Shown here: piece after piece, positions 46,701 to 52,894 of the stretch
How positions within the stretch are numbered: the first letter of the stretch is position 1
Layout of the letters: each line of letters starts with the position of its first letter
From: Bacteroidia bacterium
GTDB taxonomy: Bacteria; Bacteroidota; Bacteroidia; J057
DNA length: 64,000 bases
Direction: 5' to 3'
NCBI GenBank assembly: GCA_019695295.1
Contig: JAIBAH010000003.1
Location: 53,939 to 117,938 of the forward strand
Position numbers and translations under genes: made by a program
Notes under the pieces: model-generated
Told to the model about the DNA's origin: nothing
Databases searched by the model: none
The model's input: the letters and a program-made list of their open reading frames with translations, nothing else

Positions 46701-48076
46701 TCTGTATAGCCATCAGCGTTGATATCTTGTGCCATCACTGCGTAGGGATTACTGGCAGCAACGGTATTCGGGGAGGGATTGATATTGCTATATGCCATAT
46801 ACCCTGTGCCGTTAGGGCTTACTGCACTCGGCTGCAAATCCAATAAATGATTCGGAGCAATCACATCATCTATATAAGCAGAAGAAAAATCAAATCCCCC
46901 ATTTTGTCCTGTACTACGATAAAACCGATTCTTTCCATTGCTAGGGTCAAAACGCATAATATCCTGCCTTCCATCTCCGTCCCAGTCGCCAGTAAGCATC
47001 CACGCACTTGCTGATACAGGCAAGGTATTGGCATGGGTAGTAAGATTTTGGAGGATATTGGTATTATTGGGGTCTTTGGTAAAACTGAGTTTATTTTCTG
47101 TTTTCCAATAAAAAGTAGTAGGGTCAAGACAAACCCCATTTTTCCCACACTCCTGCACACTCGCCAAAAGCGAAACATCATTGTATGTACCATAATTATA
47201 AGTGCAGCGATATTCTCTTACTACCGTATTGCCATATTTGCATACGATTTTGTTCAGCAATTTGGTTTGCGGGATTTTATAACCATTGATATATCGCTCC
47301 GTATTATCAGGACGAGAAGCAAGATATACAAAATCTACCGTAGCATAAGTTGGCATATTGGGCACATAAATATTGCCTGTATAGGCAATTTGAGTAGGAT
47401 AGTATTCACCATTTACTTCGCCATAAGCAAAATCCATATAGTTCCCTTTGGTATCTAAAACACGATTCAATAGCCAAAACATCGCCTTGCTGCTCCCACT
47501 TGCTTCTATCAAAGAACTTGCCGTATTGCCATACTCATAAATCAAACCTGATTTTGTCCATACTTTAAAGCTGGTAGGACAACCCAAGTAATTTCCATAC
47601 GAAACCACTTTACTGAAATTATTTCGCTCGGTTCTATATTCTGTTCCGTTAGCCCCGTAACTGCCACTTATGGCAAATAACCTTTCACCATCTAAACTAT
47701 AAGTGTCCAAAGAATCCACTTTTACATTTCGAATATAGCCATCTTGCGCCTTTGTTCGCCCACTTCTGCTGATAACAGATAATCCTGTAACCGCCCAATC
47801 TTTGCCAAGAATCGTATTTCCTGTACCGCTTCCGAACACCATTGCAAGCGTAGGTTGTATATTGCTGGTGCCGGGCGAAACTTGTATGGGAATAGAATAC
47901 CCCGCTTGTCCGCCGTCTGAAACGGAGAAACTTCCCATCGTGTACCCTGCCACTGTACCGCCAGGAGCAACATAACCTGCTAAATTTGTTTTACTGACTC
48001 CCCCCACCGCCTTCGGAGAAGGATTTGAGATATGATACAACCCATACCCAACACTCGCGCATAGTGCAAAGCGCAA
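40793..48076 (-). CDS. SpvB/FG-GAP/Rhs polymorphic toxin with Tlde1/YkuD-like L,D-transpeptidase tail
   Basis: From a TTG at 48076 the product is 2427 residues. An SpvB-like domain comes first (about 50-330), then FG-GAP/VCBS-type units (LTGDWDGDGRQDIM, SFSDFNGDGRSDLF, YGDFNADGNTDILW, VRDFNSDGYADLYW). A long YD-repeat Rhs region follows (about 1200-1950), ending with the Rhs core GLINMNGRIYDPIIGRFIS and DPSGYFF near 2032. The variable tail has a Gly/Ala-rich stretch and, from about 2325, a YkuD/Tlde1-type domain with His2392, the SHGC motif (His2404) and Cys2406 as probable nucleophile. Such tails act on peptidoglycan, so an anti-bacterial role is inferred. The true start is probably the ATG at 48177, joined by a -1 shift at a T7 tract. 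Confidence 0.88.
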   Translation of the reverse strand: MRFALCASVGYGLYHISNPSPKAVGGVSKTNLAGYVAPGGTVAGYTMGSFSVSDGGQAGYSIPIQVSPGTSNIQPTLAMVFGSGTGNTILGKDWAVTGLSVISRSGRTKAQDGYIRNVKVDSLDTYSLDGERLFAISGSYGANGTEYRTERNNFSKVVSYGNYLGCPTSFKVWTKSGLIYEYGNTASSLIEASGSSKAMFWLLNRVLDTKGNYMDFAYGEVNGEYYPTQIAYTGNIYVPNMPTYATVDFVYLASRPDNTERYINGYKIPQTKLLNKIVCKYGNTVVREYRCTYNYGTYNDVSLLASVQECGKNGVCLDPTTFYWKTENKLSFTKDPNNTNILQNLTTHANTLPVSASAWMLTGDWDGDGRQDIMRFDPSNGKNRFYRSTGQNGGFDFSSAYIDDVIAPNHLLDLQPSAVSPNGTGYMAYSNINPSPNTVAASNPYAVMAQDINADGYTDLVVFPVKTTHQNLCNAANHYENPVVGNFGPFDPPPPTHNYVSHWVACQPYPGAPAHAPTTGYQNAYPNPTNDLNKGTITAINASNCQTNFSYSHQSLQNSYQSISTCNYTGDVKKSLTAYLNGTQPCVFGGAPLGYTGENVNGTCCGSCADPNNPYGCWCNNYYVACWEFTNSNRAIPVYPSNKFDYTQNIAACKVYLNNKGSFGGNLGFTETSTTIPANVLCQMGIALGRDNPNQACGGQPCPYNYAYNIDYSNLSFSDFNGDGRSDLFVDCYDGSQNGFNPWKNLGANTPSGCNFTYDGSYPNGQKYHIYLNNGVSGGQWNVNVTYPSLPNYTDSTYSIIPINLNDDNLTDLFYYDKTTGANQLYINQGNGNTVTFAAGLQLINPASITGGEGLEYGDFNADGNTDILWYNSASGQTKFFVNRGNLTFVQQTSGVVMPTSAITKPNTNLSVRDFNSDGYADLYWYDPSNGDNRWFMNKGNWDFTTALNPAQPTQAGYWNPVLAADMQNKPALIEGFSNRGLSDLMTYNIIAGQNNWYRNNIVMYHQMDSIRTGNGASVEIEYAPLTLDSVYEKGTAATYPDYDYRGSFYVVASYSTDDGIGGRNRVKYFYKGARMSLEGRGFRGFKEIRTLDMTSNTTIIKTFEEDYKKGGALKRQQNILDANTASPKLLSDIVYSNKSAPYYFNNNVYSDIQFAYIDSTVSKSYDLDGSLVSTTITANTYNEYGDLTKNIMNFGGGNLDSTVSQYDYGIVNKTNWLLGRMTRADLYRYRGNKSIHRASAFDYELGTGRLIREVTEPDSGALRKITTEYSYNQFGNTIQKRTIAWNGTQTEVRLMNFTFDSKGRYQLTVTNELGHQLTKTYDDGNGLILTETDANGLTTTIGYDQLGRVMYKQYPDGTWEAWDMRKCDASCPPEASYYMVMQQSGETAKRSWYDRLGREVLVQLDGYSGLAAHVTLEKTVYNKRGQIVTETDPYYTGSTPNQTVYQYDTLGRVIRKQVPAPNNIGTLNYDMQYKGLTLTTTNPLGQKHKEIKNTLGQLVAVMDNQNNVVTYEYDAAGNQTKIHHNGISVVSTYDHFGRKTQVFEPHIGTIRYKYNSFGDMLQQIDADNDTINVKYDSLGRMTQRIEKEGTTTWTYDNRPKGIGKVGTLQSPNGYQYEVFFDYVGRVSNESYTIDSSTYSNSFDYDSYGRLSMITYPTGLQIQQEYNARGFLEKVKNPQTNFTYWEATNVNVWGQITNEVYGNGVATTRTYDAGTGWLKQVRSTNTQNADIQNFVYEYNALANLVKRKDQIRNYEENFTYDDLNRLTSATINNVYDVDVSYMRNGNIKTKSDVGTYYYNDPTKPYQLTGIDAAPNTCLPTFQNSVRYHSYQMVKSIRRATDSMTIDYGPSRERIVQKTFQNNQLKEKKIYVSNLYEKEVTDTTIREMVYIRGGGGGVIAVENKRKQLSTNAVTNYTDYWHKDHLGSLQCISNANGQKAAEFNYDPWGRRRNLDGSAQPIAFALNDSRYDRGFTGHEHLSLFGLINMNGRIYDPIIGRFISADPVFEDITDYQSMHRYAYCRNNPLSLTDPSGYFFGKIFHAAKKLVTIAVKSTIKSFKSIATSTLKFNKALFSGNISGAFKELGNGIVSVAEGLYDQVKQVNKWGEETFGSTVWKIGTSIAITMATGGVGAAWGLSGVMATAVSAAAGGFAQGILATASAGGSLGDALVAGLKGAAVSGVMGGISHGIGDIADPYLKGGNYLASAAIKGVGHGVLQGTYQAVSGGNFMDGFKSGMATGAFEGSGLGAFAMNSISSDAGKVIAGAMIGGTASALGGGDFASGAASGAFTTMYNYCSHPFDRDLECSVVRKTGDYNYDSSSGTLTGSDLSLEGYSGNGDGYNNPSMENVKNVGPIPRGCYNVGESFTNAKGQVRTRLEPQFGTEMYGRSGIQIHRGTFNGPRTSSHGCIVLKNNDAVSKIQSGKTLCVF

Positions 48077-48086
48077 GAGATAAATT

Positions 48087-48177
48087 AAAAAAAGTTCTGC
48101 CTTTCCTTTTTCAGGCAGGGAAATAGGCGGGATAGATATTGCGCCTGTTTTTTTTGAAGTGTAATATGTTTAGCCAT
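48087..48177 (-). pseudogene. Out-of-frame ATG leader of the Rhs gene with slippery T7
   Basis: An ATG at 48177 opens MAKHITLQKKQAQYL followed by a basic stretch to RQNFF and then TAA, immediately after seven T. A -1 shift on the T7 run, or an eighth T, would continue as LIYLLRFALCASVGYG, forming a long hydrophobic signal-like segment fused to the SpvB domain. The leader is therefore probably the real N-terminus, broken, switched or bypassed. Confidence 0.5.
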
Positions 48178-48547
48178 GATATTAAGAATTATCTTGTTGA
48201 ATTAATAGAATATAAAGAGTCAAGATAAAGGCTCTGTGGGTTTTCATTACGCTTAGCACAGAGCCAAAACCCGCCGAACCTTGGTTTGAGTTTTCTAATG
48301 GTAATTATTTAGCTACAAGCGGTTTCGAGGGTTTTCAGCCACTCGAAAGGCAGCAAAAATCTATTTCTGGAACGTTACGAATGGCTGAAAGCCTTCATAA
48401 CGTTAAGAAGCTAAATAATTACTTCTCATGTTTTACTTCCATTGTCATTCAGTAAAAATCTTAGGCAGCATATTGATTCAGCATAATTTGGAAACAAAAG
48501 CGGTACTAAGATGCTTACAGCATGACTCAAAGCGTGTAAGGTACTTT
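48178..48547. other. Structured intergenic stretch between the Rhs and collar-protein genes
   Basis: 370 bp without an open frame. It contains a 9-bp hairpin (GGCTCTGTG at 48230-48238 with CACAGAGCC at 48257-48265) and a 122-bp element with 14-bp terminal inverted repeats. Confidence 0.6.
48301..48422. repeat. 122-bp element with perfect 14-bp terminal inverted repeats
   Basis: GTAATTATTTAGCT at 48301-48314 is the exact reverse complement of 48409-48422. Inside are nested inverted repeats (AACGTTA/TAACGTT, CAGCCA/TGGCTG). No target duplication is evident, so it may be a miniature mobile element or a folded RNA. Confidence 0.6.
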
Positions 48548-49444
48548 TCAATACTTGATAATATAGTTTACATTCGCATTGATAGGGCGCGTTTCGGAAC
48601 CGCCTGTGTTTTGAACACTAATATTTGTTGTTGATACTCCTGTATTATCAATAGGTGACCATGTCTGGTCTGCGTGTTGTACTCTAGCGTCTGGTCCGTT
48701 TACTGTATTATTACCTGCACTCAAACTATGACTATGTCCCGGATCATTAATTCCATGCCCATGACTCCCCAGCGTATCCGCCTGCACGCTCCCCACCAAA
48801 TTCCCTACGTTTCCTCCTGTATTCATTGCAGTACGGCTTGCCTTATCAGGGTCGCGGTTGGCATTTCCATCTACCCCTCTCAAAAAACGCCCTCTCAAAT
48901 CGGGTACATTAAAATTGGCACCTTGCCCACCGAAATTAAACAGAATCGCTGCATACAAGGCGGGATATTGCGCCGCATTATAACTTGTGCCATCACACAG
49001 CAGCCAACCCGCAGGTGGTGTCGTTCCACCAAAAGCCACGATTGTACCCGGCGGGTTGCCATTACTTGCATACAAGGAGTATGGCACGGAGACCATTTGC
49101 ACTCTGCCACCTATAGGGCTAGAATTGACATAGACTTGCATAAACTTGGGTCCAGTTGCCCAGTTTATATTCAAAAAGTTGCCAGAGATAATACTGCCGC
49201 CACCTATAAGGACATTCACAACGCCAAAGGCATTAGGCGCGATACCATTGTGCGTTTCGTAATATAAAGTATTGACACCCGTAAGCGAATCATGGATAGA
49301 AATCCCCAAGTTGATTGTACCCGTAGTAATCAAGGTTCCGTTTGCGTCTCTTACCACCGCTTGATAGTTGATAAGGGCAGGAGATTGCGAGAAAATTAAG
49401 CTAAAACAGCAGAGAGTTACTATAAATGTGACAATTTTTTTCAT
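48548..49444 (-). CDS. Secreted putative adhesin with phage tail-collar C-terminal domain
   Basis: The 298-residue product has a signal peptide (cleavage after IFSQ) and the same N-terminal module as the lectin-like protein (INYQAVVRDANGTLITTGTI, APNAFGVVNVLIGGG, RVQMVSVPYSLYA). After residue about 130 it switches to a tail-collar (PF07484-type) domain: PPAGWLLCDGTSYNAAQYPA, NVPDLRGRFLRGVDG, GSHGHGINDPGHSHSLSAGN, ETRPINANVNYIIKY. Such His-rich tips trimerise and bind metals or surfaces in phage fibres. It is the first gene of the accessory block, 370 bp upstream of the Rhs start region. Confidence 0.85.
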   Translation of the reverse strand: MKKIVTFIVTLCCFSLIFSQSPALINYQAVVRDANGTLITTGTINLGISIHDSLTGVNTLYYETHNGIAPNAFGVVNVLIGGGSIISGNFLNINWATGPKFMQVYVNSSPIGGRVQMVSVPYSLYASNGNPPGTIVAFGGTTPPAGWLLCDGTSYNAAQYPALYAAILFNFGGQGANFNVPDLRGRFLRGVDGNANRDPDKASRTAMNTGGNVGNLVGSVQADTLGSHGHGINDPGHSHSLSAGNNTVNGPDARVQHADQTWSPIDNTGVSTTNISVQNTGGSETRPINANVNYIIKY

Positions 49445-49511
49445 AAAAACTGATAGTTAAAATGTAAAAGAATAAATAATAATAATCATAATCTATGTAT
49501 AATGTATAATT

Positions 49512-49751
49512 TTAAAATGGTAGTAAAGTACAAAGTAAGGTATTAAAAATAAATCCTGAAATACTCCAAATGGAGTATTTTTTTGTTTCTAAAACCTTGA
49601 TATCTAACAGAAAAGTCAAACTGTGAGGGATGCTGTATATCTTCTGATTTTTCGATAGCAGGACGAATACCAAATTAGGTGTTTTTTTTATGTAAAACAG
49701 ATTGGAAGCCAATAATGCTGTAGCTAAAAAGGCGGTAATAAGATACTTCAT
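49512..49751 (-). CDS. Possible small exported protein
   Basis: A 79-residue frame begins MKYLITAFLATALLASNLFY, which looks like a signal or membrane segment, followed by a Lys/Ser/Ile-rich region and a hydrophobic C-terminus. No family recognised. AT-rich sequence makes chance likely, but the start is good. Confidence 0.3.
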   Translation of the reverse strand: MKYLITAFLATALLASNLFYIKKTPNLVFVLLSKNQKIYSIPHSLTFLLDIKVLETKKYSIWSISGFIFNTLLCTLLPF

Positions 49752-49900
49752 GTCTGATAATCATTAAAAAAAAGGATAATTTGACAAAGCTAAAAAATCT
49801 TTTATGAAAAAACAAAATTTTTAACAAGAAATTTTTCTTATAAACCTTTGGAATGCAAATAACGAGTAACAATTATGAGAAAAGGTTGATATCCAGGAGA

Positions 49901-50050
49901 TAAGTAAGAGGACGAAAGAAAACCGACATTCAGACTTATATGAAGAAACGCTGTTAATTCATTCTGAGTCCTGTAAGGTTTCAAAAACCTTACAGGACTC
50001 GCTTCTTTAAAATTTCCTTTTGTGTCAGGTTTTTTATGGTCAGTTAATTA
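49901..50050 (+). repeat. Dispersed intergenic repeat, copy B
   Basis: Shares with copy C the run GAAAACCGACATTCAGACTT, then TGTTAATTCATTCTGAGTCC. It carries a perfect 14-bp hairpin (GTCCTGTAAGGTTT at 49968-49981, loop CAA, AAACCTTACAGGAC at 49985-49998). It ends TTTGTGTCAGG, TTTTTTATGGTCAG. Confidence 0.8.
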
Positions 50051-50110
50051 ATATGACACCCCGTTGGGGTCAAACAAAAAGCCTGCAAAATATTTGGCTT
50101 AACATTCATA

Positions 50111-50150
50111 TCAGGACTTGCGCAAAAAGTCATTTTTGCTCAAGTCCTGA
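50111..50150. repeat. 40-bp palindromic element
   Basis: Outer arms TCAGGACTTG and CAAGTCCTGA are perfect reverse complements, and the inside (GCAAAAAGTCATTTTTGC) is itself a palindrome. Most of the sequence recurs reversed at 35275-35305. Confidence 0.7.
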
Positions 50151-50254
50151 TATTATATACGTAGCTTTCGTGTTATTTTAGTATTAGCCCAAAGTCAACT
50201 ATTCCAGAATAGGATTAAGATTCAGAATCGCCATTACCGATTTTTTCCTTATCA

Positions 50255-50287
50255 TTTGTACAGAGCCAATACTTTTAAATATCTTTG
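50255..50287 (+). promoter_or_regulatory. Promoter of the TonB receptor gene
   Basis: TTTG at 50255-50258 and TATCTTTG at 50280-50287, 21 bases apart, match both Bacteroidota boxes exactly. The start codon is 54 bases further on. Confidence 0.65.
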
Positions 50288-50341
50288 CATTTTATTTAAG
50301 GGAGTATTCTGTATGATTCGGATTTTAATTAAAAAATATTC

Positions 50342-52768
50342 ATGAAACAAATCGCACTAATCCTGTTCTTCATTCCATTCATGGCTTTGGCTCAGGTTCA
50401 GACCTTAAGGGGCGTAATTGTGGACAAAGAAACCAAATTTCCACTTGAAAACGTCTCTGTAAGCGTATATTCCGGCACTGAAATTATCAACGGAGGGTAT
50501 TCGGACGAAAGCGGGCGGTATCGCTTCGACGAATTGTCTATCGGGCGGTATCAGCTTGTATTTGATTTATTGGGTTACAACTCTGTTATTCTCAGCAACA
50601 TCATGGTCAATTCCGGAAGAGAAACAATCCTTGATATTGAGATGGAAGAAAACGGAATGAAGACAGACGAAGTAGTCATTAAGGCATCCAAAAGCGGAGA
50701 CCCTATAAACGAAATGGCGATAGGAAGTTCCCGTTCTTTTACAGTAGATGAAACCGACCGCTATGCCGGAAGTCGGGGAGACCCCAGTCGTATGGCTTCC
50801 AATTTTGCAGGCGTACAGGGAGCTGATGACTCCAGAAACGACATCGTGATTCGGGGAAATTCACCCGGTGGACTTTTATGGAGACTGGAAGGCATAGATA
50901 TTCCCAACCCCAATCACTTTGCCATTCCCGGTACGGCAGGCGGACCTGTGAGCATCCTCAACAATAAAATCCTTGCCAATTCCGACTTTTATACGGGGGC
51001 TTTCCCTTCCGAATTTGGAAACAGCACTGCCGGAGCATTTGACCTTCGGCTCAGAAACGGAAACAATGAACAATATGAAAGTAGTTTTCAATTTGGGTTT
51101 ATGGGCACGGAGGCCTCAGTAGAGGGACCGCTGAGCAAGAGTGCCAAATCCTCTTTTCTGGCTGCTTACCGCTACTCAACCCTCGCAATGTTTGGCTCCT
51201 TTGGGATTGACGTAGGAACAAGTGCCACGCCTTATTATCAGGATTTATCCTTTAAATTTAATTTTCCTCTGAAAAACAATGCAATATTTTCCCTTTGGGG
51301 AATAGGAGGTACAAGTAAAGTGGCGATTCTGATCAGCGATCAGGAAAAACCGGAACGAAATATTTACGGAGAAAACGACAGAGACCAGTATTTTTCTTCC
51401 GATGTAGGACAAATCGGTGCCAATTACAGTAAATCTCTGAATGAGAATACCTATTTCAAGGCATCTTTGGGGGCTTCTACCCAAAAAGTAGATGCCTTTC
51501 ATCAGTTAGTATTCCGGCATGTTCAGGCAGATAGCACCTTTCTGGTAGATTCACTCGTAAATCTGCTGGGGTATAAATTTCAGCAAAACCAATACAGCGC
51601 AAATTTTTCCCTGATTCATAAAATCGGAAGCAGAACAACCCTCAAAGCCGGGATGATCAACAATATTTATGGACTTACCTTTGTGGATAGCATACGTCAG
51701 ATGGATACCGCCCAATCCTCTTATTATCAGTTTTATCCTAGGTGGAACTCCTCCGGATACCTTGCCTATCTGGGGCAACTGTATGCACAGGTAAAATACC
51801 GGCTCACCGACAAGCTCACTTTTAACGGAGGAATACATTCTCAATATACTACCCTTGGCAATAGCTTTTCGCCCGTTGAACCCCGAATGAGCCTTCGCTA
51901 TGACTTAAATCCCAAACATAATTTTGCTTTCTCGTATGGGCTACATAGTCAGATTCAGTCTCCATATCTTTATTTTTACTTTCTGCGCGGCGACAAAGGC
52001 AATACTTCGCCCCATAATCTGGATATGAAAGTATCCAGAAGTCATCATTGGGTAGGGACCTATAATTTTCAGGTAGGGAAAGCCACTAACCTGAAAACAG
52101 AAGTATATTATCAATATTTATTTAATATTCCGGTTACCACTTACTCCAGTTCCTTTTCTCTCCTGAATGCCGGAAGAGGATTTTCCCGCTTTTTCCCTGA
52201 CAGCTTAGTCAATAACGGAACAGGTCATAACTACGGAGTGGAATTTTCACTGGAAAAATTCTTTACCAAAAACTATTATTTTATGGTGAATACCTCTCTT
52301 TTCCAGTCTAAGTACAGAGGAAGCGATTTAGTATTGAGAAACACGGATTTCAACGGAAATTATATAGTAAATGCACTCTTTACCAAGCAATTCGATTTTA
52401 AAAACAAAAAATATGCCCTGAATGTAGGCGGGAAAATTACAGCCAGTGGAGGCGGATGGTACTCACCGGTAGATACAGCCCTTTCCAACTATCAGCGGGA
52501 ACTTGTGGACGTGGACGCAGAAAAAAACACCCTGAGATTTAAGCCCTATTTCCGTACAGATTTCCGTACCTCATTCCATATCAACGCCAAAAATGTAACG
52601 CATATTCTTGCAATTGACTTAATCAATGTGTTTGATACCCAGAATATTCTGAAATTAACGTATGCTCCCAATCCCATTACCGGAAACAATATCCGCTATG
52701 ATTATCAGATAGGAAGACTGCCGATTTTTTATTACCGTCTGGACTTTCACATCAAAAACAAAAAGTAG
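50342..52768 (+). CDS. TonB-dependent receptor with carboxypeptidase-regulatory-like domain
   Basis: The 808-residue outer-membrane protein has a signal peptide (MKQIALILFFIPFMALAQ), a CarboxypepD_reg-like beta sandwich (about 22-105, LRGVIVDKETKFPLENVSVS), a plug domain (about 120-240, with RNDIVIRGNSPGGLLWRLEG) and a 22-stranded-type barrel to the end, which closes with YYRLDFHIKNKK. It imports a siderophore, vitamin or oligomer with TonB energy; the substrate is not evident and no SusD partner or uptake gene is adjacent. Strong promoter upstream and shared bidirectional terminator downstream. Confidence 0.92.
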   Translation: MKQIALILFFIPFMALAQVQTLRGVIVDKETKFPLENVSVSVYSGTEIINGGYSDESGRYRFDELSIGRYQLVFDLLGYNSVILSNIMVNSGRETILDIEMEENGMKTDEVVIKASKSGDPINEMAIGSSRSFTVDETDRYAGSRGDPSRMASNFAGVQGADDSRNDIVIRGNSPGGLLWRLEGIDIPNPNHFAIPGTAGGPVSILNNKILANSDFYTGAFPSEFGNSTAGAFDLRLRNGNNEQYESSFQFGFMGTEASVEGPLSKSAKSSFLAAYRYSTLAMFGSFGIDVGTSATPYYQDLSFKFNFPLKNNAIFSLWGIGGTSKVAILISDQEKPERNIYGENDRDQYFSSDVGQIGANYSKSLNENTYFKASLGASTQKVDAFHQLVFRHVQADSTFLVDSLVNLLGYKFQQNQYSANFSLIHKIGSRTTLKAGMINNIYGLTFVDSIRQMDTAQSSYYQFYPRWNSSGYLAYLGQLYAQVKYRLTDKLTFNGGIHSQYTTLGNSFSPVEPRMSLRYDLNPKHNFAFSYGLHSQIQSPYLYFYFLRGDKGNTSPHNLDMKVSRSHHWVGTYNFQVGKATNLKTEVYYQYLFNIPVTTYSSSFSLLNAGRGFSRFFPDSLVNNGTGHNYGVEFSLEKFFTKNYYFMVNTSLFQSKYRGSDLVLRNTDFNGNYIVNALFTKQFDFKNKKYALNVGGKITASGGGWYSPVDTALSNYQRELVDVDAEKNTLRFKPYFRTDFRTSFHINAKNVTHILAIDLINVFDTQNILKLTYAPNPITGNNIRYDYQIGRLPIFYYRLDFHIKNKK

Positions 52769-52822
52769 TTTCTCTCTTTTCAGAGGATATTTCACTCCTG
52801 AAAAATACAGCATAGAATATAA

Positions 52823-52860
52823 AAACGGGGATTTGCATGCTCAGATGCGAATCCCCGTTT
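52823..52860. terminator. Bidirectional terminator
   Basis: AAACGGGGATTTGCAT and ATGCGAATCCCCGTTT form a 16-bp stem with one wobble and a 6-base loop, between the convergent TonB receptor and protease genes. The minus strand reads into five T, the plus strand into three. Confidence 0.85.
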
Positions 52861-52894
52861 CGTATTGACAAAATCCCCGTTTTGGGATGAAATT

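Larger units (their letters stand above)
49445..50254. other. Intergenic region with repeats at the edge of the accessory block
   Basis: About 900 bp lie between the collar protein and the TonB receptor. They hold one doubtful small gene, dispersed repeat copy B, a 40-bp palindrome and the promoter of the TonB receptor. Confidence 0.55.

Noticed and set aside
35392..49444. Contractile injection system or prophage
   Set aside because: The collar-type domain is phage-like, but no sheath, tube, baseplate, capsid or integrase gene is present.
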